In this document: piece after piece, positions 51,684-59,806 of the stretch
Position numbering within the stretch: position 1 is the stretch's first letter
Layout of the letters: the number at the start of each line of letters is the position of its first letter
NCBI GenBank assembly: GCA_963743035.1
Contig: CAVUOB010000001.1
Span: 1 to 64,000 of the forward strand
Direction: 5' to 3'
DNA: 64,000 nucleotides
DNA from: PALSA-911 sp963743035
GTDB taxonomy: Bacteria; Pseudomonadota; Alphaproteobacteria; Acetobacterales; Acetobacteraceae
Notes under the pieces: generated by a model
What the model was told of the DNA's origin: nothing
The model's database searches: none
The model's input: the letters and a program-made list of their open reading frames with translations, nothing else
Program-made: the position numbers and the translations under genes

Positions 51684-52937
51684 ATGACCTTGTCACCCAG
51701 CGACAGACCGGGCGGAGCGATTTCGCGACGAACCATCCTGCTCACCGCCGGTAGCGCGAGCCTTGCTGCGCCGGCAATCCTGCGCAGCGCGGCGGCGGCC
51801 AGTCCGGTGCGGATCGGATCCCTGGCGGATCTGTCCGGTCCTACTTCCACCGATAGCGGCATGATGACGGTCTACTCGGCTCAACTGGCGATCGAGGATT
51901 TCGGCCCGCAGGTGCTGGGACGGCCAATCGAACTACTGACCGCGGACGATCAGAACAAGTCCGATATCGGCAGTGTCATCGTCCGCAAATGGCTGGACGA
52001 GGACGGCGCCAGCGCGATCATCAGCAACTCGTTCTCACCGCTCGGCCTCGCTATCAAGCGCATGTGCGAGGATCGCAAAAAGCCCTGCCTGCTGGGCGCG
52101 ACAGCGAGTTCCGCCTTTACCCAGGCGGAGTGCTCGCCGTTCACGATTGTCTTCGGCGTGAACTCCTATTGCATGCCGAAAGCCGTTGTGTCCGCGCTGC
52201 TGGAGCAGAAGCAAGATACCTGGTTCTTCATCACCACCGACTATACGTTCGCCCATGCGCTGGAAGCCGTTGCGAGTTCCTTCGTGACGGCCGGGGGTGG
52301 CAAGATCATCGGTGGCGTTCGCTCACCGATCGGCAATCCGGATTTCTCCGCCCAGCTGCTGCAGGCCCAGGCATCCGGCGCCAAGGTCATCGGACTGGCG
52401 GTGCAGGGGATTGATTTCCAGAACGTGGTGAAACAGGCCACCGAGTTCCACGTCACTCGTTCCGGCCAGACGGTCGCCGCCCTCTACACCCTGGACAACC
52501 AGATCATCGGCGCTGGCCTGGAGAACACCGCTGGAATGTCCGCTTCCAGCGCCTTCTACTGGGATATGGACGACGAGACCCGCGCGTTCACGAAGCGGAT
52601 CATGAAGAAGTCGAACGGGGTTGCGCCCACCGTGGCCCAGGTCGCCGGCTACAGCGCGATGCTGCATTATCTGCGTGCCGTGCAGGCGGCAGGGACGCTG
52701 GATGGCCCGGCCGTTGTCGCGGCGATGAAGGCCACGCCGATCAACGATTTCTGGAGCCACAACGTCAAGGTGCGCGAAGATGGCCAGGCGCTGCGCCCGA
52801 TGTACCTGATGCGGGTGAAGACACCCGCGGAGTCTAAAACGAAATACGACATCTTCGAGATCAAAGGCACCATCCGTCCCGAAGACGCCTGGAAGCCGCT
52901 ATCGGAAAGCGCCTGCCCGTTCATTCGTAAGACCTGA
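51684..52937 (+). CDS. Branched-chain-type ABC transporter substrate-binding protein (third)
   Basis: 417 residues with a clear Tat-like signal: AISRRTILLTAGSASLAAPA then SAAAA. The mature part begins VRIGSLADLSGPTSTDSGMM and has VRKWLDEDGASAIISNS and FFITTDYTFAHALEAVASSF. Type I binding fold, no transporter genes adjacent. Downstream of the bicupin gene on the same strand. Confidence 0.87.
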   Translation: MTLSPSDRPGGAISRRTILLTAGSASLAAPAILRSAAAASPVRIGSLADLSGPTSTDSGMMTVYSAQLAIEDFGPQVLGRPIELLTADDQNKSDIGSVIVRKWLDEDGASAIISNSFSPLGLAIKRMCEDRKKPCLLGATASSAFTQAECSPFTIVFGVNSYCMPKAVVSALLEQKQDTWFFITTDYTFAHALEAVASSFVTAGGGKIIGGVRSPIGNPDFSAQLLQAQASGAKVIGLAVQGIDFQNVVKQATEFHVTRSGQTVAALYTLDNQIIGAGLENTAGMSASSAFYWDMDDETRAFTKRIMKKSNGVAPTVAQVAGYSAMLHYLRAVQAAGTLDGPAVVAAMKATPINDFWSHNVKVREDGQALRPMYLMRVKTPAESKTKYDIFEIKGTIRPEDAWKPLSESACPFIRKT

Positions 52938-52987
52938 GGCCTGCCGGCGTAAGTCCTGAGGTCAGCCGGGAGGTCCCCGGCGTTGCC

Positions 52988-53524
52988 TTATCCCAGCCGG
53001 GCGGCGTGGGTCTGGTCCCAGTCGTTCCGCTTCATGAACCCGGGATCCTGGGCGCAGACGGTTTCGGTCTCGGCGATGATCTCGGAATCGGTTTTGTCGA
53101 GATCGAGCACCTCGCCATGCGGCTGCGGCACGTGCCAGGGCGTGTCCAGGAACGCCTCTATCGTGTTGCCCTCCGGATCGGGAAAATACACCGACCAGGC
53201 ATTGCCGTGGTTTACCGCGCGCAGTCCGTCCACGCCGTTGGCCCTGGCCCGGTCGCGGATTTCCCGCAACACGCCCAGGCTGTCGATCTTGAACGACATG
53301 TGGTGCACCGGGTTCAGCCGCGCCGCCTCCGGCCGTCCGCTCATCAGCACGACCTGGTGGTGCGCGTCCGGATTGCCGCTCATGAACACCATGTCGCAAT
53401 CGAGTCGCGCCGCTCGGCCGCGGTCGCTGACGACAAGACCGAGCACGTCGCCATAGAAGCGTTCCATGGCCGGCAGGTCGCGCACATGCAGGGCGACATG
53501 CGAAAGGGTGGTGCGGATCGCCAT
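52988..53524 (-). CDS. VOC superfamily protein (glyoxalase/extradiol dioxygenase-like)
   Basis: 178 residues. The fold starts with TTLSHVALHVRDLPAMERFY and metal-ligand candidates are His9, His75 in NPVHHMSFKIDSLG and Glu in YFPDPEGNTIEAFLDTPWH. A good AAGGAGGAA site precedes the ATG. The chain continues with a 45-residue C-terminal tail carrying PHGEVLDLDKTDSEI, as in catechol 2,3-dioxygenase-like members. Substrate not assignable. Convergent with the third binding-protein gene. Confidence 0.85.
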   Translation of the reverse strand: MAIRTTLSHVALHVRDLPAMERFYGDVLGLVVSDRGRAARLDCDMVFMSGNPDAHHQVVLMSGRPEAARLNPVHHMSFKIDSLGVLREIRDRARANGVDGLRAVNHGNAWSVYFPDPEGNTIEAFLDTPWHVPQPHGEVLDLDKTDSEIIAETETVCAQDPGFMKRNDWDQTHAARLG

Positions 53525-53662
53525 CGATCATTCCTCCTTGTATTCCCCGCCTCAGGACGGAGCGGCGCTCTTGCGACGCCGGATGCGGCCATTCTAGCGC
53601 AATCCGGCCTCCCACCCGCAAGCAGGCCCTGCGGTCGGTCCGGGCAGCCATGCAAAAACGCT

Positions 53663-53684
53663 ATTGAGACTGATTCGCAATTCA
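53663..53684 (+). promoter_or_regulatory. Fur-box-like operator upstream of bfd-bfr
   Basis: ATTGAGACTGATTCGCAATT and two further bases resemble the bacterial Fur box (consensus-like ATTGAGAATGATTCGCAAT). It lies 39-60 bases before bfd. Iron-dependent regulation of bfd is established in enterobacteria. Confidence 0.6.
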
Positions 53685-53722
53685 TATAGAAGGCTTAAGA
53701 CCTGGGATGAGGATTTCCGGAT

Positions 53723-53917
53723 TTGTACATCTGCCTCTGCAATGCCTTGACCGACCGGAAGCTGCGCCAGGCCGCCGCCGCGGGCTGCGCGACGCCGAGC
53801 GAGGCCTATGCCGCCTGCGGCTGTCGCGCCCAGTGCGGTCAGTGTGTCAGGGCAGTGCGTCAACTCCTGCGCGATGTCGCCCCGCAGGAACAGGGCCAGA
53901 TGCAGGGCGCCGACTGA
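53723..53917 (+). CDS. bfd: Bacterioferritin-associated ferredoxin
   Basis: 64-residue [2Fe-2S] protein. MYICLCNALTDRKLRQAA gives Cys4 and Cys6, and CGCRAQCGQC supplies the second pair, matching the BFD arrangement. The start is TTG, with GATGAGG upstream; no ATG or GTG is better placed. It reduces the ferric core of bacterioferritin to release iron. It lies downstream of a Fur-box-like site and 82 bases before bfr. Confidence 0.9.
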   Translation: MYICLCNALTDRKLRQAAAAGCATPSEAYAACGCRAQCGQCVRAVRQLLRDVAPQEQGQMQGAD

Positions 53918-53999
53918 ACCTCCGCCATCTGTCTGGCAATAGTTCTTGACGGCCAGCGGGCCGCCATGAAACTTATGCCCATGAGAGCTGGAGGAAGCG

Positions 54000-54494
54000 A
54001 TGCTGCGTGACCCGAAGGTAGTTGAGCACCTGAATACACAGCTCACCAATGAACTGACTGCCATTAATCAATATTTCCTGCACGCCCGTACTCTGCGGCA
54101 TTGGGGCGTAACGAAGCTCGGCAAGTTCGAATACGACGAGTTGATCGAGGAAATGAAGCACGCGGATTCGCTGATTGAGCGTATTCTGTTTCTGAACGGA
54201 CTGCCCAACGTACAGCGCCTCAACACGATCGCCGTCGGCGAGACGGTGGAGGAGATCCTGCAAGCCGATCTCCGCCTCGAGGAAAAGGCCCTCGGCGACC
54301 TGCGCGAAGGCATCGCCTATTGCGAGAGCGTGCGTGACTTCGTCTCCCGCGACCTCCTGCTGCATATCCTGGAGAGCGAGGAGGAGCATGTGGACTTCCT
54401 GGATCGCCAGTTCGACCTGATCCGCCAGATCGGCATCGAGCGCTACATCCTGTTGAACGCGGCCTCCGCGCCCGAGCAGGAATTGAGCAGCTAG
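54000..54494 (+). CDS. bfr: Bacterioferritin
   Basis: 164 residues, iron-storage protein forming 24-mers. Ferroxidase ligands are all present: Glu18, Glu51, His54, and the later pair in ESEEEHVDFLD; the haem ligand Met52 is in EEMKHADS. GGAGGAAG precedes the ATG. The TAG stop lies inside the target duplication of the IS481-family element, so the gene is intact to its last codon. Together with bfd it forms a Fur-regulated iron storage/release unit. Confidence 0.96.
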   Translation: MLRDPKVVEHLNTQLTNELTAINQYFLHARTLRHWGVTKLGKFEYDELIEEMKHADSLIERILFLNGLPNVQRLNTIAVGETVEEILQADLRLEEKALGDLREGIAYCESVRDFVSRDLLLHILESEEEHVDFLDRQFDLIRQIGIERYILLNAASAPEQELSS

Positions 54495-54495
54495 G
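54490..54495. repeat. Left target site duplication of the IS481-family element
   Basis: GCTAGG at 54490-54495 is repeated exactly at 55536-55541. It contains the bfr stop codon and supplies a TAG to the minus-strand transposase frame. Confidence 0.85.
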
Positions 54496-55450
54496 TGTCG
54501 CTACCAAGGACGTTGTCCCGTTTCAGTCGGCTGACGGGTGGTTTCCCGCCGAGGGCTGCGTGAGGTCGGGTTGTGTTGTAGTCTTGCAGCCAAGGATGCA
54601 TCGCTTTGGCGCGCTCTGCCGATGATTGGAAAGGCTTCGCGTAGGCCCATTCGCGGATGCTGCTTTGGATGAACCGCTCGGCTTTGCCGTTGGTGCGTGG
54701 TGTGTAGGGACGGGTTCGTTTGTGCTGCACGCCGTGGGCGAGGAGGGCATCGCGGAAAGCGAAGCTTTTGTAGGCGGCGCCGTTATCGGTCATGACGCGC
54801 TCCACCGTGACGCCATGCCGTTTGAACCAAGCAAGACTGCTATGGAGGAAGGCTGTGGCGTCTTCCTTGCGCTCGCTGGGTAGCATCTGGGTGTAGGCCA
54901 GACGCGAGCGGTCATCGATGGCGACGTGAAGGTATTCCCAGCCGAGGCCACGCCCCACAGACCGTCGATTGCTTTGGCCGGTGCGATCGCCGGTGATGCG
55001 ATGACCGATGCCTTCGATACGCCCGAGCTTTTTGATGTCGATGTGGATCAGTTCGCCTGGGTTCTCCCGTTCATAGCGCATCACGGACGGCCGGGGATCA
55101 AGGGAGCGGAGCCGGCCCAGGCCGCGCCGTCGCAGCACGACGCCGACGGTGGACAGCGGCCGGCCGAGCTGGCGGGCAATGGCCGGTCCGGTCAGGCGCT
55201 GGCGTCGCAGCGCCTCGATTTCCTCTTCCGCCCGCCCATCCAGCCGCGTCGGGCTGCGATGCGGCCGCGACGAGCGATCGGCCAATCCGGCCTCGCCCTC
55301 GGCGGCAAAGCGGTCGCGCCATTTGCGCACGGTCCGGGCCGTCACGCCTTGAGCCCGGGCAACCGCGGCCGGCGTCCAGCCGCTCGCCAGGCGTTGCACC
55401 ATCAGCATTCGACTATGGCGCGTCGTGCGCGCATTCTCATGGACGTCCAT
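54491..55450 (-). CDS. IS481 family transposase
   Basis: 319 residues from the ATG at 55450 (an upstream in-frame ATG at 55489 is possible). N-terminal helix-turn-helix (WTPAAVARAQGVTARTVRKW), then an rve/DDE integrase core: HIDIKKLGRIEGIGHRITGD, HVAIDDRSRLAYTQMLPSE, RVMTDNGAAYKSFAF, and GKAERFIQSSIREWAYAKPF with the catalytic Glu. C-terminus has DYNTTRPHAALGGKPPVSRL, typical of IS481. The TAG stop is in the flanking target duplication, not inside the element. Confidence 0.94.
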   Translation of the reverse strand: MDVHENARTTRHSRMLMVQRLASGWTPAAVARAQGVTARTVRKWRDRFAAEGEAGLADRSSRPHRSPTRLDGRAEEEIEALRRQRLTGPAIARQLGRPLSTVGVVLRRRGLGRLRSLDPRPSVMRYERENPGELIHIDIKKLGRIEGIGHRITGDRTGQSNRRSVGRGLGWEYLHVAIDDRSRLAYTQMLPSERKEDATAFLHSSLAWFKRHGVTVERVMTDNGAAYKSFAFRDALLAHGVQHKRTRPYTPRTNGKAERFIQSSIREWAYAKPFQSSAERAKAMHPWLQDYNTTRPHAALGGKPPVSRLKRDNVLGSDT

Positions 55451-55535
55451 CCGGGGCTCCGGGTTGTGGATTGGCGGCCTCGCAACCACAGCCTCTCAGC
55501 CCAGCCCCGGAGGGACAACCTCCGTAGCAACGACA
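54496..55535 (-). mobile_element. IS481-family insertion sequence, complete, 1040 bp
   Basis: Ends were read from imperfect 24-base inverted repeats (TGTCGCTACCAAGGACGTTG left, TGTCGTTGCTACGGAGGTTG right, first 20 shown; 19 of 24 match). Flanked by the 6-base duplication GCTAGG. It carries a single intact transposase and looks recently inserted. It separates bfr from a MOSC remnant that were originally convergent. Confidence 0.9.
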
Positions 55536-55541
55536 GCTAGG
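55536..55541. repeat. Right target site duplication of the IS481-family element
   Basis: Second copy of GCTAGG; it supplies the minus-strand stop of the MOSC remnant. Confidence 0.85.
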
Positions 55542-55743
55542 GGCCACTTTCGGCCAATGCCAGCACGGCATCTCCGACCCGCAATTCACCGCCGGACACC
55601 ACGCGGGCAGTGATGCCGCCATGGGTGCCAGATCCTCTTCCCCGACCAACGTCACCTGCCGTGGGACGCCCGGGCGCCCGCGTGGCTGTCCGCATGGCAA
55701 TCAGCTTCTCCCGCCGGGCCGGCCGCAATCCGATCCAAACCAC
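55537..55743 (-). pseudogene. MOSC domain protein remnant
   Basis: 68 residues from GTG. The first part (WIGLRPARREKLIAM) resembles the start of MOSC proteins and the last part (GTHGGITARVVSGGELRVGD) is the usual MOSC C-terminal block. A MOSC protein normally has about 150 or more residues between and around these; here they are fused with almost nothing between, so an internal deletion is likely. The stop lies in the right copy of the GCTAGG duplication. Confidence 0.5.
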
Positions 55744-55982
55744 GGATCCGGCCCCGCATAGGGGCGGCCAATAACGACGCGAATGGTGACGCCGGGTTCA
55801 ACATCGTTGGGCCAGTCCCCAGTAACTAACGTCAGCTCAAAGCATCTCCATCGGCCGGCCGTTTCTGTAACACGTAAGTAACAGGGGCAGCGTTTCACTT
55901 CGGCTCGGAGGAAAACCATGGTCACGATGGCCATCCTGACCAATACAATACCATTACTGTACGATTTTTCCCGACATCAGCC
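55744..55982. other. Region without a convincing gene
   Basis: Minus-strand reading frames of about 80 codons exist here but have no recognisable domain and overlap the MOSC remnant in another frame. Less GC-rich than the surroundings, especially 55930-55980. It ends at the candidate promoter of the small RNA described next. Confidence 0.4.
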
Positions 55983-56010
55983 TTGACAATGTGGTTAACG
56001 ATCGGCTAAT
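55983..56010 (+). promoter_or_regulatory. Candidate sigma70-type promoter
   Basis: TTGACA at 55983-55988, 16 bases, then GCTAAT at 56005-56010 (four of six to TATAAT). No protein gene lies downstream on this strand before the terminator at 56147. Confidence 0.4.
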
Positions 56011-56016
56011 CACAAG

Positions 56017-56175
56017 CTCGTGAAGCGCCAATCCATCCTTGCGATGAGATCGGAGTTTCCGCAACTGGCCGGCCTCGCTTTTTTTATGCACCGTATTTGA
56101 GCCTCGCCTGTCACGAAGACCAGGATTGGACGAAGACACGAAGAGGGGGCGGCGCCGCAGGGCGCCGCCCTTTTT
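56017..56175 (+). ncRNA. Candidate small RNA of about 160 nt
   Basis: Defined only by a plausible promoter (55983-56010) and a strong intrinsic terminator (56147-56175) with no convincing reading frame between; the longest ATG frame is 18 codons from 56044. It could also be the 3' end of a longer transcript. Confidence 0.3.
56147..56175 (+). terminator. Strong rho-independent terminator
   Basis: Perfect 10-base-pair stem GGGCGGCGCC / GGCGCCGCCC with loop GCAG, followed by TTTTT. Its orientation fits a plus-strand transcript. It lies 20 bases beyond the stop of the leftward MFS gene and could act weakly on it in reverse. Confidence 0.85.
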
Positions 56176-56195
56176 CATGGACCGGTCGGGCCGGC

Positions 56196-57401
56196 TTAGC
56201 CGTTGCGCCCGGATATGTCCCGGGTCGCCCGCGCCGGCATCGGCACCGCCAGCAGGGCGGCCAGCGACGCCAGCCCGAGCCCGGCCGAAAGCACGAGAAC
56301 GCCGACGCCAAGACGGTCCAGCAGGAATCCGAATAACAACGGCGCGCCCGCCTGCGCGACCCGCGCCGGCGCCGACAGCAGCCCGGTGCGCAGCCCGTAT
56401 CCCGCCGGCCCGAACAGGGCCAATGGCAGCGTCCCCTTGGCGATCGTCAGCATGCCGTTGCCGGCACCGTGCAGCACGGTGAAAACCGCCGCCGCCGGGC
56501 CGCCGAACACCCCCAGCGCCGCGGCGCCGATCGGGTGCAGCACGCAGGCCAGCCGGGCAGAGCCGAGCGGGTGCATGCGGCGCAGCAGGCTGAACTCCAC
56601 GAGCCGTGCGGCCACCTGCGCCGGTCCCACCATTGCCGCTGCGGCAACCGCGCCGGCCGCGCTGGCGCCGGCAGCCTGCAGCACGCGCGGCAGATGCGCC
56701 GCCATCCCGGTGCTGACCACCCAGGTGGCGGCGAATACGAAGGCCAGCAAAGCGGTGGTCAGCCCGCCCGGCTGGTCCCGCACCGGTGCTGCGGGTTCGG
56801 GGCTCGTTGCCGGCGCCGGCGTCGGTGGCGGCGCCGGTGGCAAGGCAAACCGGTTTAGCGGCCAGCCCAGAGCCAGATGCAGCCCCGCCCACACCACGCA
56901 GGCGCCGCGCCAGCCGATCTCCGCGTTCAGCAGCGACGATACCGGCCAGCCCACCGTGCTGGCAAAGCCGGCGATCAGCGTGATCCCGGTAATCGCCCCG
57001 CGCGCGTTCTGCCCGTACAAGCCCGCCAGCGTCGCGAAAGCGCTGTCGTACAGCCCCAATGCCATGCCCACGCCGAGCACCAGCCAGGCCACGCCGAGCA
57101 GTACCGGCCCCTGCGATGCCGCCAGCAGCGCCAGGCCGGCGGCGAGGACGAGGTTGGACCAGCACAGCACGTCCCGCCCGCCGCGCTGGTCGATGGCACG
57201 CCCGACCGCCGGGCCCAGCACCGCCGTCAGCAACAGGGCCGCCGAGAACGCGGCGAACACCAGGTTGTTGGAAATGCCCAGATCCCGCGCGATCGGGTCG
57301 GCCAGGATGGCCGGCAGGTAGTAGGTCGACGCCCAGGCCAGCGTCTGGGTCGTGCCGAGCGCCACGACAACGAACGCCGGGCGTCTCGCGGCGGCGGCCA
57401 C
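56196..57401 (-). CDS. MFS transporter
   Basis: 401 residues, about 12 helices. Helix 1-2 contain VVALGTTQTLAWASTYYLPA, and the loop AVGRAIDQRGGRDVLCWSNL matches the MFS A-motif position. A proline/alanine-rich central loop (about 188-210) joins the two halves. It is 19 bases downstream of arsC on the same strand, so they are probably one operon. An arsenic-related role is possible from context only. Confidence 0.82.
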   Translation of the reverse strand: MAAAARRPAFVVVALGTTQTLAWASTYYLPAILADPIARDLGISNNLVFAAFSAALLLTAVLGPAVGRAIDQRGGRDVLCWSNLVLAAGLALLAASQGPVLLGVAWLVLGVGMALGLYDSAFATLAGLYGQNARGAITGITLIAGFASTVGWPVSSLLNAEIGWRGACVVWAGLHLALGWPLNRFALPPAPPPTPAPATSPEPAAPVRDQPGGLTTALLAFVFAATWVVSTGMAAHLPRVLQAAGASAAGAVAAAAMVGPAQVAARLVEFSLLRRMHPLGSARLACVLHPIGAAALGVFGGPAAAVFTVLHGAGNGMLTIAKGTLPLALFGPAGYGLRTGLLSAPARVAQAGAPLLFGFLLDRLGVGVLVLSAGLGLASLAALLAVPMPARATRDISGRNG

Positions 57402-57420
57402 CCTGCTTGCCCGGCCCGGA

Positions 57421-57816
57421 TCACCTGGCGGTTGGCGGATCGAGCAGTTCCAGCACCGTCTCCGCCGGCCGGCACAGCCGTACGCCCTTGGGCGTCGCCA
57501 CGATCGGGCGGTTGATCAGGATCGGGTGCGCCGTAACCGCATCCAGCAGCGCATCGTCCGGCAACGCCGGGTCGTCCAGCCCCAGCGCGTCATAGGGCGT
57601 GCCCTTCTGGCGCAGCACGGACCGCAACGGAACGCCCATGCGCTGCACGAGATCCATCAACTCGGTCCGGCTCGGCGGCGTCTTCAGGTACTCGATCACC
57701 ACGGGTTCGACCCCGTGGGCCCGGATCATCGCCAGCGTGTTGCGCGAGGTGCCGCATTGCGGGTTGTGGTAGATGGTCACGGTCATTTGGTCATCGGTCA
57801 TCTGGTCATGGGTCAT
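57421..57816 (-). CDS. arsC: Arsenate reductase (glutaredoxin type)
   Basis: 131 residues. Catalytic Cys21 is in YHNPQCGTSRNTLAMI, and the arsenate-binding arginines lie in VLRQKGTPYDALGL and INRPIVATPKGVRLCRP. Reduces arsenate to arsenite with glutathione/glutaredoxin. The extra N-terminus MTHDQMTDDQ is encoded by a run of near-repeats; GGAGG lies before the first ATG (57816), while MTVTIYHNP at 57786 is the usual family start. No arsR or arsB/acr3 is nearby. Confidence 0.9.
   Translation of the reverse strand: MTHDQMTDDQMTVTIYHNPQCGTSRNTLAMIRAHGVEPVVIEYLKTPPSRTELMDLVQRMGVPLRSVLRQKGTPYDALGLDDPALPDDALLDAVTAHPILINRPIVATPKGVRLCRPAETVLELLDPPTAR
57781..57816. repeat. Five GGTCAT repeats at the arsC start
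   Basis: GGTCAT occurs at 57781, 57789, 57796, 57804 and 57811, spaced 7-8 bases. On the minus strand this reads as repeated ATGACC, giving several closely spaced start codons, two or more of them in frame with arsC. Confidence 0.85.
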
Positions 57817-57982
57817 GATGGGGCCTCCGGCTGCGATGGGCAGGTTCGCGCCCTATCAGAGCCTGTTCGCCTTGCCGTGTCACGACCGGGTGGCGGCAAC
57901 CCCGGCGCAGTCACGCGGGCGTTCCCCCCTGACGGAAGCGGCCGATCCCGCTAGTCTGGGCCTTTCACAGGGAGGATGCAGC

Positions 57983-58681
57983 ATGGCGAACATCACCATC
58001 CAGGCCACGGACGGCTCCGGCAGCTTTGCGGCATATCTGCTCGAGCCGGCATCGAAGCCCGCGGGCACCGTGGTGCTGATCCAGGAGGTCTTTGGCGTTA
58101 ATCAGGCGATGCGCGACATCGCCGCCTGGGTTGCCGATCTCGGCTTCCTGGTGATCTGTCCGGACCTGTTCTGGCGCATCGAGCCCGGCGTCGACATCAC
58201 CGACAAATCGGAGGCCGAGTGGAAGAAGGCCTTCGAGCTGTTCGGCAAGTTCGACCAGCAGAAAGGCATCGAAGACCTGAAAGCCACGCTCGCGATCGCC
58301 CGCAAGCTGCCCGGCGCCAACGGCAAGGCCGCCACGATGGGCTACTGCCTCGGCGGGCGGCTGGCCTTCATGATGGCCGAGCAATCGGATGCCGACGTCA
58401 ATATCTCCTATTACGGTGTGGGCCTGGACGGGCTGCTCGACGATGTCGGCAAGATCACACGGCCATTGCTGGTCCATATCGCCGACAAGGACGAGTTCTT
58501 CCCGGCCGAAGGCCGCGCCAAAACAGTGGCCGGCACGAAGGGCAATCCAAACATCGCCTGCTACAACTACAACGCCGACCACGCCTTCGCCCGCGTCGGC
58601 GGCACCCATTGGCACGGCCTGTCCGCCGCCATTGCCAATGGGCGCAGCGCCGAGGCGCTGGCAGCCGCCCTCGGCAGCTGA
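57983..58681 (+). CDS. Dienelactone hydrolase family protein
   Basis: 232 residues, alpha/beta-hydrolase. Catalytic triad: Cys122 in MGYCLGGR, Asp170 in IADKDEFFP, His200 in NADHAFARVGG; Glu36 of the family is in IQEVFGVN. GGAGG precedes the ATG at 57983; the frame is open upstream but not supported. It may hydrolyse dienelactone or a related lactone/ester. Divergent from arsC. Confidence 0.92.
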   Translation: MANITIQATDGSGSFAAYLLEPASKPAGTVVLIQEVFGVNQAMRDIAAWVADLGFLVICPDLFWRIEPGVDITDKSEAEWKKAFELFGKFDQQKGIEDLKATLAIARKLPGANGKAATMGYCLGGRLAFMMAEQSDADVNISYYGVGLDGLLDDVGKITRPLLVHIADKDEFFPAEGRAKTVAGTKGNPNIACYNYNADHAFARVGGTHWHGLSAAIANGRSAEALAAALGS

Positions 58682-58837
58682 CGATGAGGCCCGGTCGGCG
58701 CGAGGTCGTGGCCGGGCCTGTTTTCCGTCCGTTACGTAATGATTGCGTAGGGTCGCCATTCCCGGCTAAAGGAGCCATCCGGCTCCGGCGAGAGCTGCCA
58801 GTTCACAGGCCTTCACATCCGACCCGGGAGGAAGCGC

Positions 58838-59800
58838 ATGGCGGTCACGGTGTATTTTGCGACCAATCGGGTTCTGTCTGGGCCAGCCGAAGACTGGCGC
58901 AGCTACGGCACCGGCATCGTCTCCCCGACGGACCCGACAGCGATCACCTACGGCACCGCTTTCGTAGATGACGCGAATCTGACCGCGGACACGACCGGGG
59001 CGATCCGCAGCATCCAGAACATTTCCAAGGGTCGCTTCGATCAATCCGCCATCGACGACCTGTCGGACCCGGGGCGGAACCTGCTGGTGTTCATCCATGG
59101 CTTCGACAACAGCTTTGAGAACGCCATCACCAGGGCCGCGTTCAATCAGCAATGGCTTGCGAACTCGCAAGTCGCCGGCACCGATACCAGCGTCATCGCC
59201 TTCAGTTGGCCGTCATTGGGCAAGCTGCTGTCCTTGCCCGTGCTGCAGGAAGACTACCTGCAGGACCAGACGAAAGCGGGCCAGTCGGGCCCGCATCTGA
59301 TGAGCTTCTTCGCCAACCTGCTGCCGATCGTGCAGGCCGCGCGTGCGACGGGAGCCAGGACGATCCTGCTGGCGCACAGCATGGGCAACTGGGCGCTGCA
59401 GGCGGCGGTCGAAAGCTGGTTCAGCCACGGCAACGGCAAGGCGGCCCTGTTCGACGCCGCGGTGCTGGCGGCCGCCGACGAACTCTACAACAGCTTCAGC
59501 TTCCCGCTTTATGGCCGGCTGAGCGGCCTCGATCTGCTGGCCGGGAATATCGCCATCTACTACAGCCGGGCCGACCTCGTGCTGCAATTGAGCATGGCCG
59601 TGAACCTCGGCGCCAAGCGTCTGGGGCAGGATGGCCCGCATGACCGGTCCGATACGACGACCTTCCCACCGGCCGTCTATCGCATGGTCGATTGCTCGGG
59701 CTTTACCGACTATGATCTCGATTTTGCCAGTTCGCACCAATACTACCGCCGCTCACCCGGCGTGCGCGCGGATATTGCCACGGTCGTCGCGGGCAGCTGA
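58838..59800 (+). CDS. DUF900-type alpha/beta hydrolase
   Basis: 320 residues. The nucleophile elbow AHSMGNWALQ carries Ser181; LLVFIHGFDNSFENAI holds the oxyanion His-Gly, and a C-terminal His is in SSHQYYRRSPG. The N-terminus VYFATNRVLSG is typical of DUF900 hydrolases. GGAGGAAG site before the ATG. No signal peptide. Substrate unknown. Convergent with moaA. Confidence 0.85.
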   Translation: MAVTVYFATNRVLSGPAEDWRSYGTGIVSPTDPTAITYGTAFVDDANLTADTTGAIRSIQNISKGRFDQSAIDDLSDPGRNLLVFIHGFDNSFENAITRAAFNQQWLANSQVAGTDTSVIAFSWPSLGKLLSLPVLQEDYLQDQTKAGQSGPHLMSFFANLLPIVQAARATGARTILLAHSMGNWALQAAVESWFSHGNGKAALFDAAVLAAADELYNSFSFPLYGRLSGLDLLAGNIAIYYSRADLVLQLSMAVNLGAKRLGQDGPHDRSDTTTFPPAVYRMVDCSGFTDYDLDFASSHQYYRRSPGVRADIATVVAGS

Positions 59801-59806
59801 TTTCGG

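Noticed and set aside
55701..55943. An 80-codon minus-strand frame beside the MOSC remnant
   Set aside because: No recognisable domain; overlaps the MOSC remnant in another frame. Kept only as part of the unexplained region.
56060..56090. Run of seven T after GGCCTCGC as a second intrinsic terminator
   Set aside because: No stable stem directly before the T-run; the real terminator is at 56147-56175.
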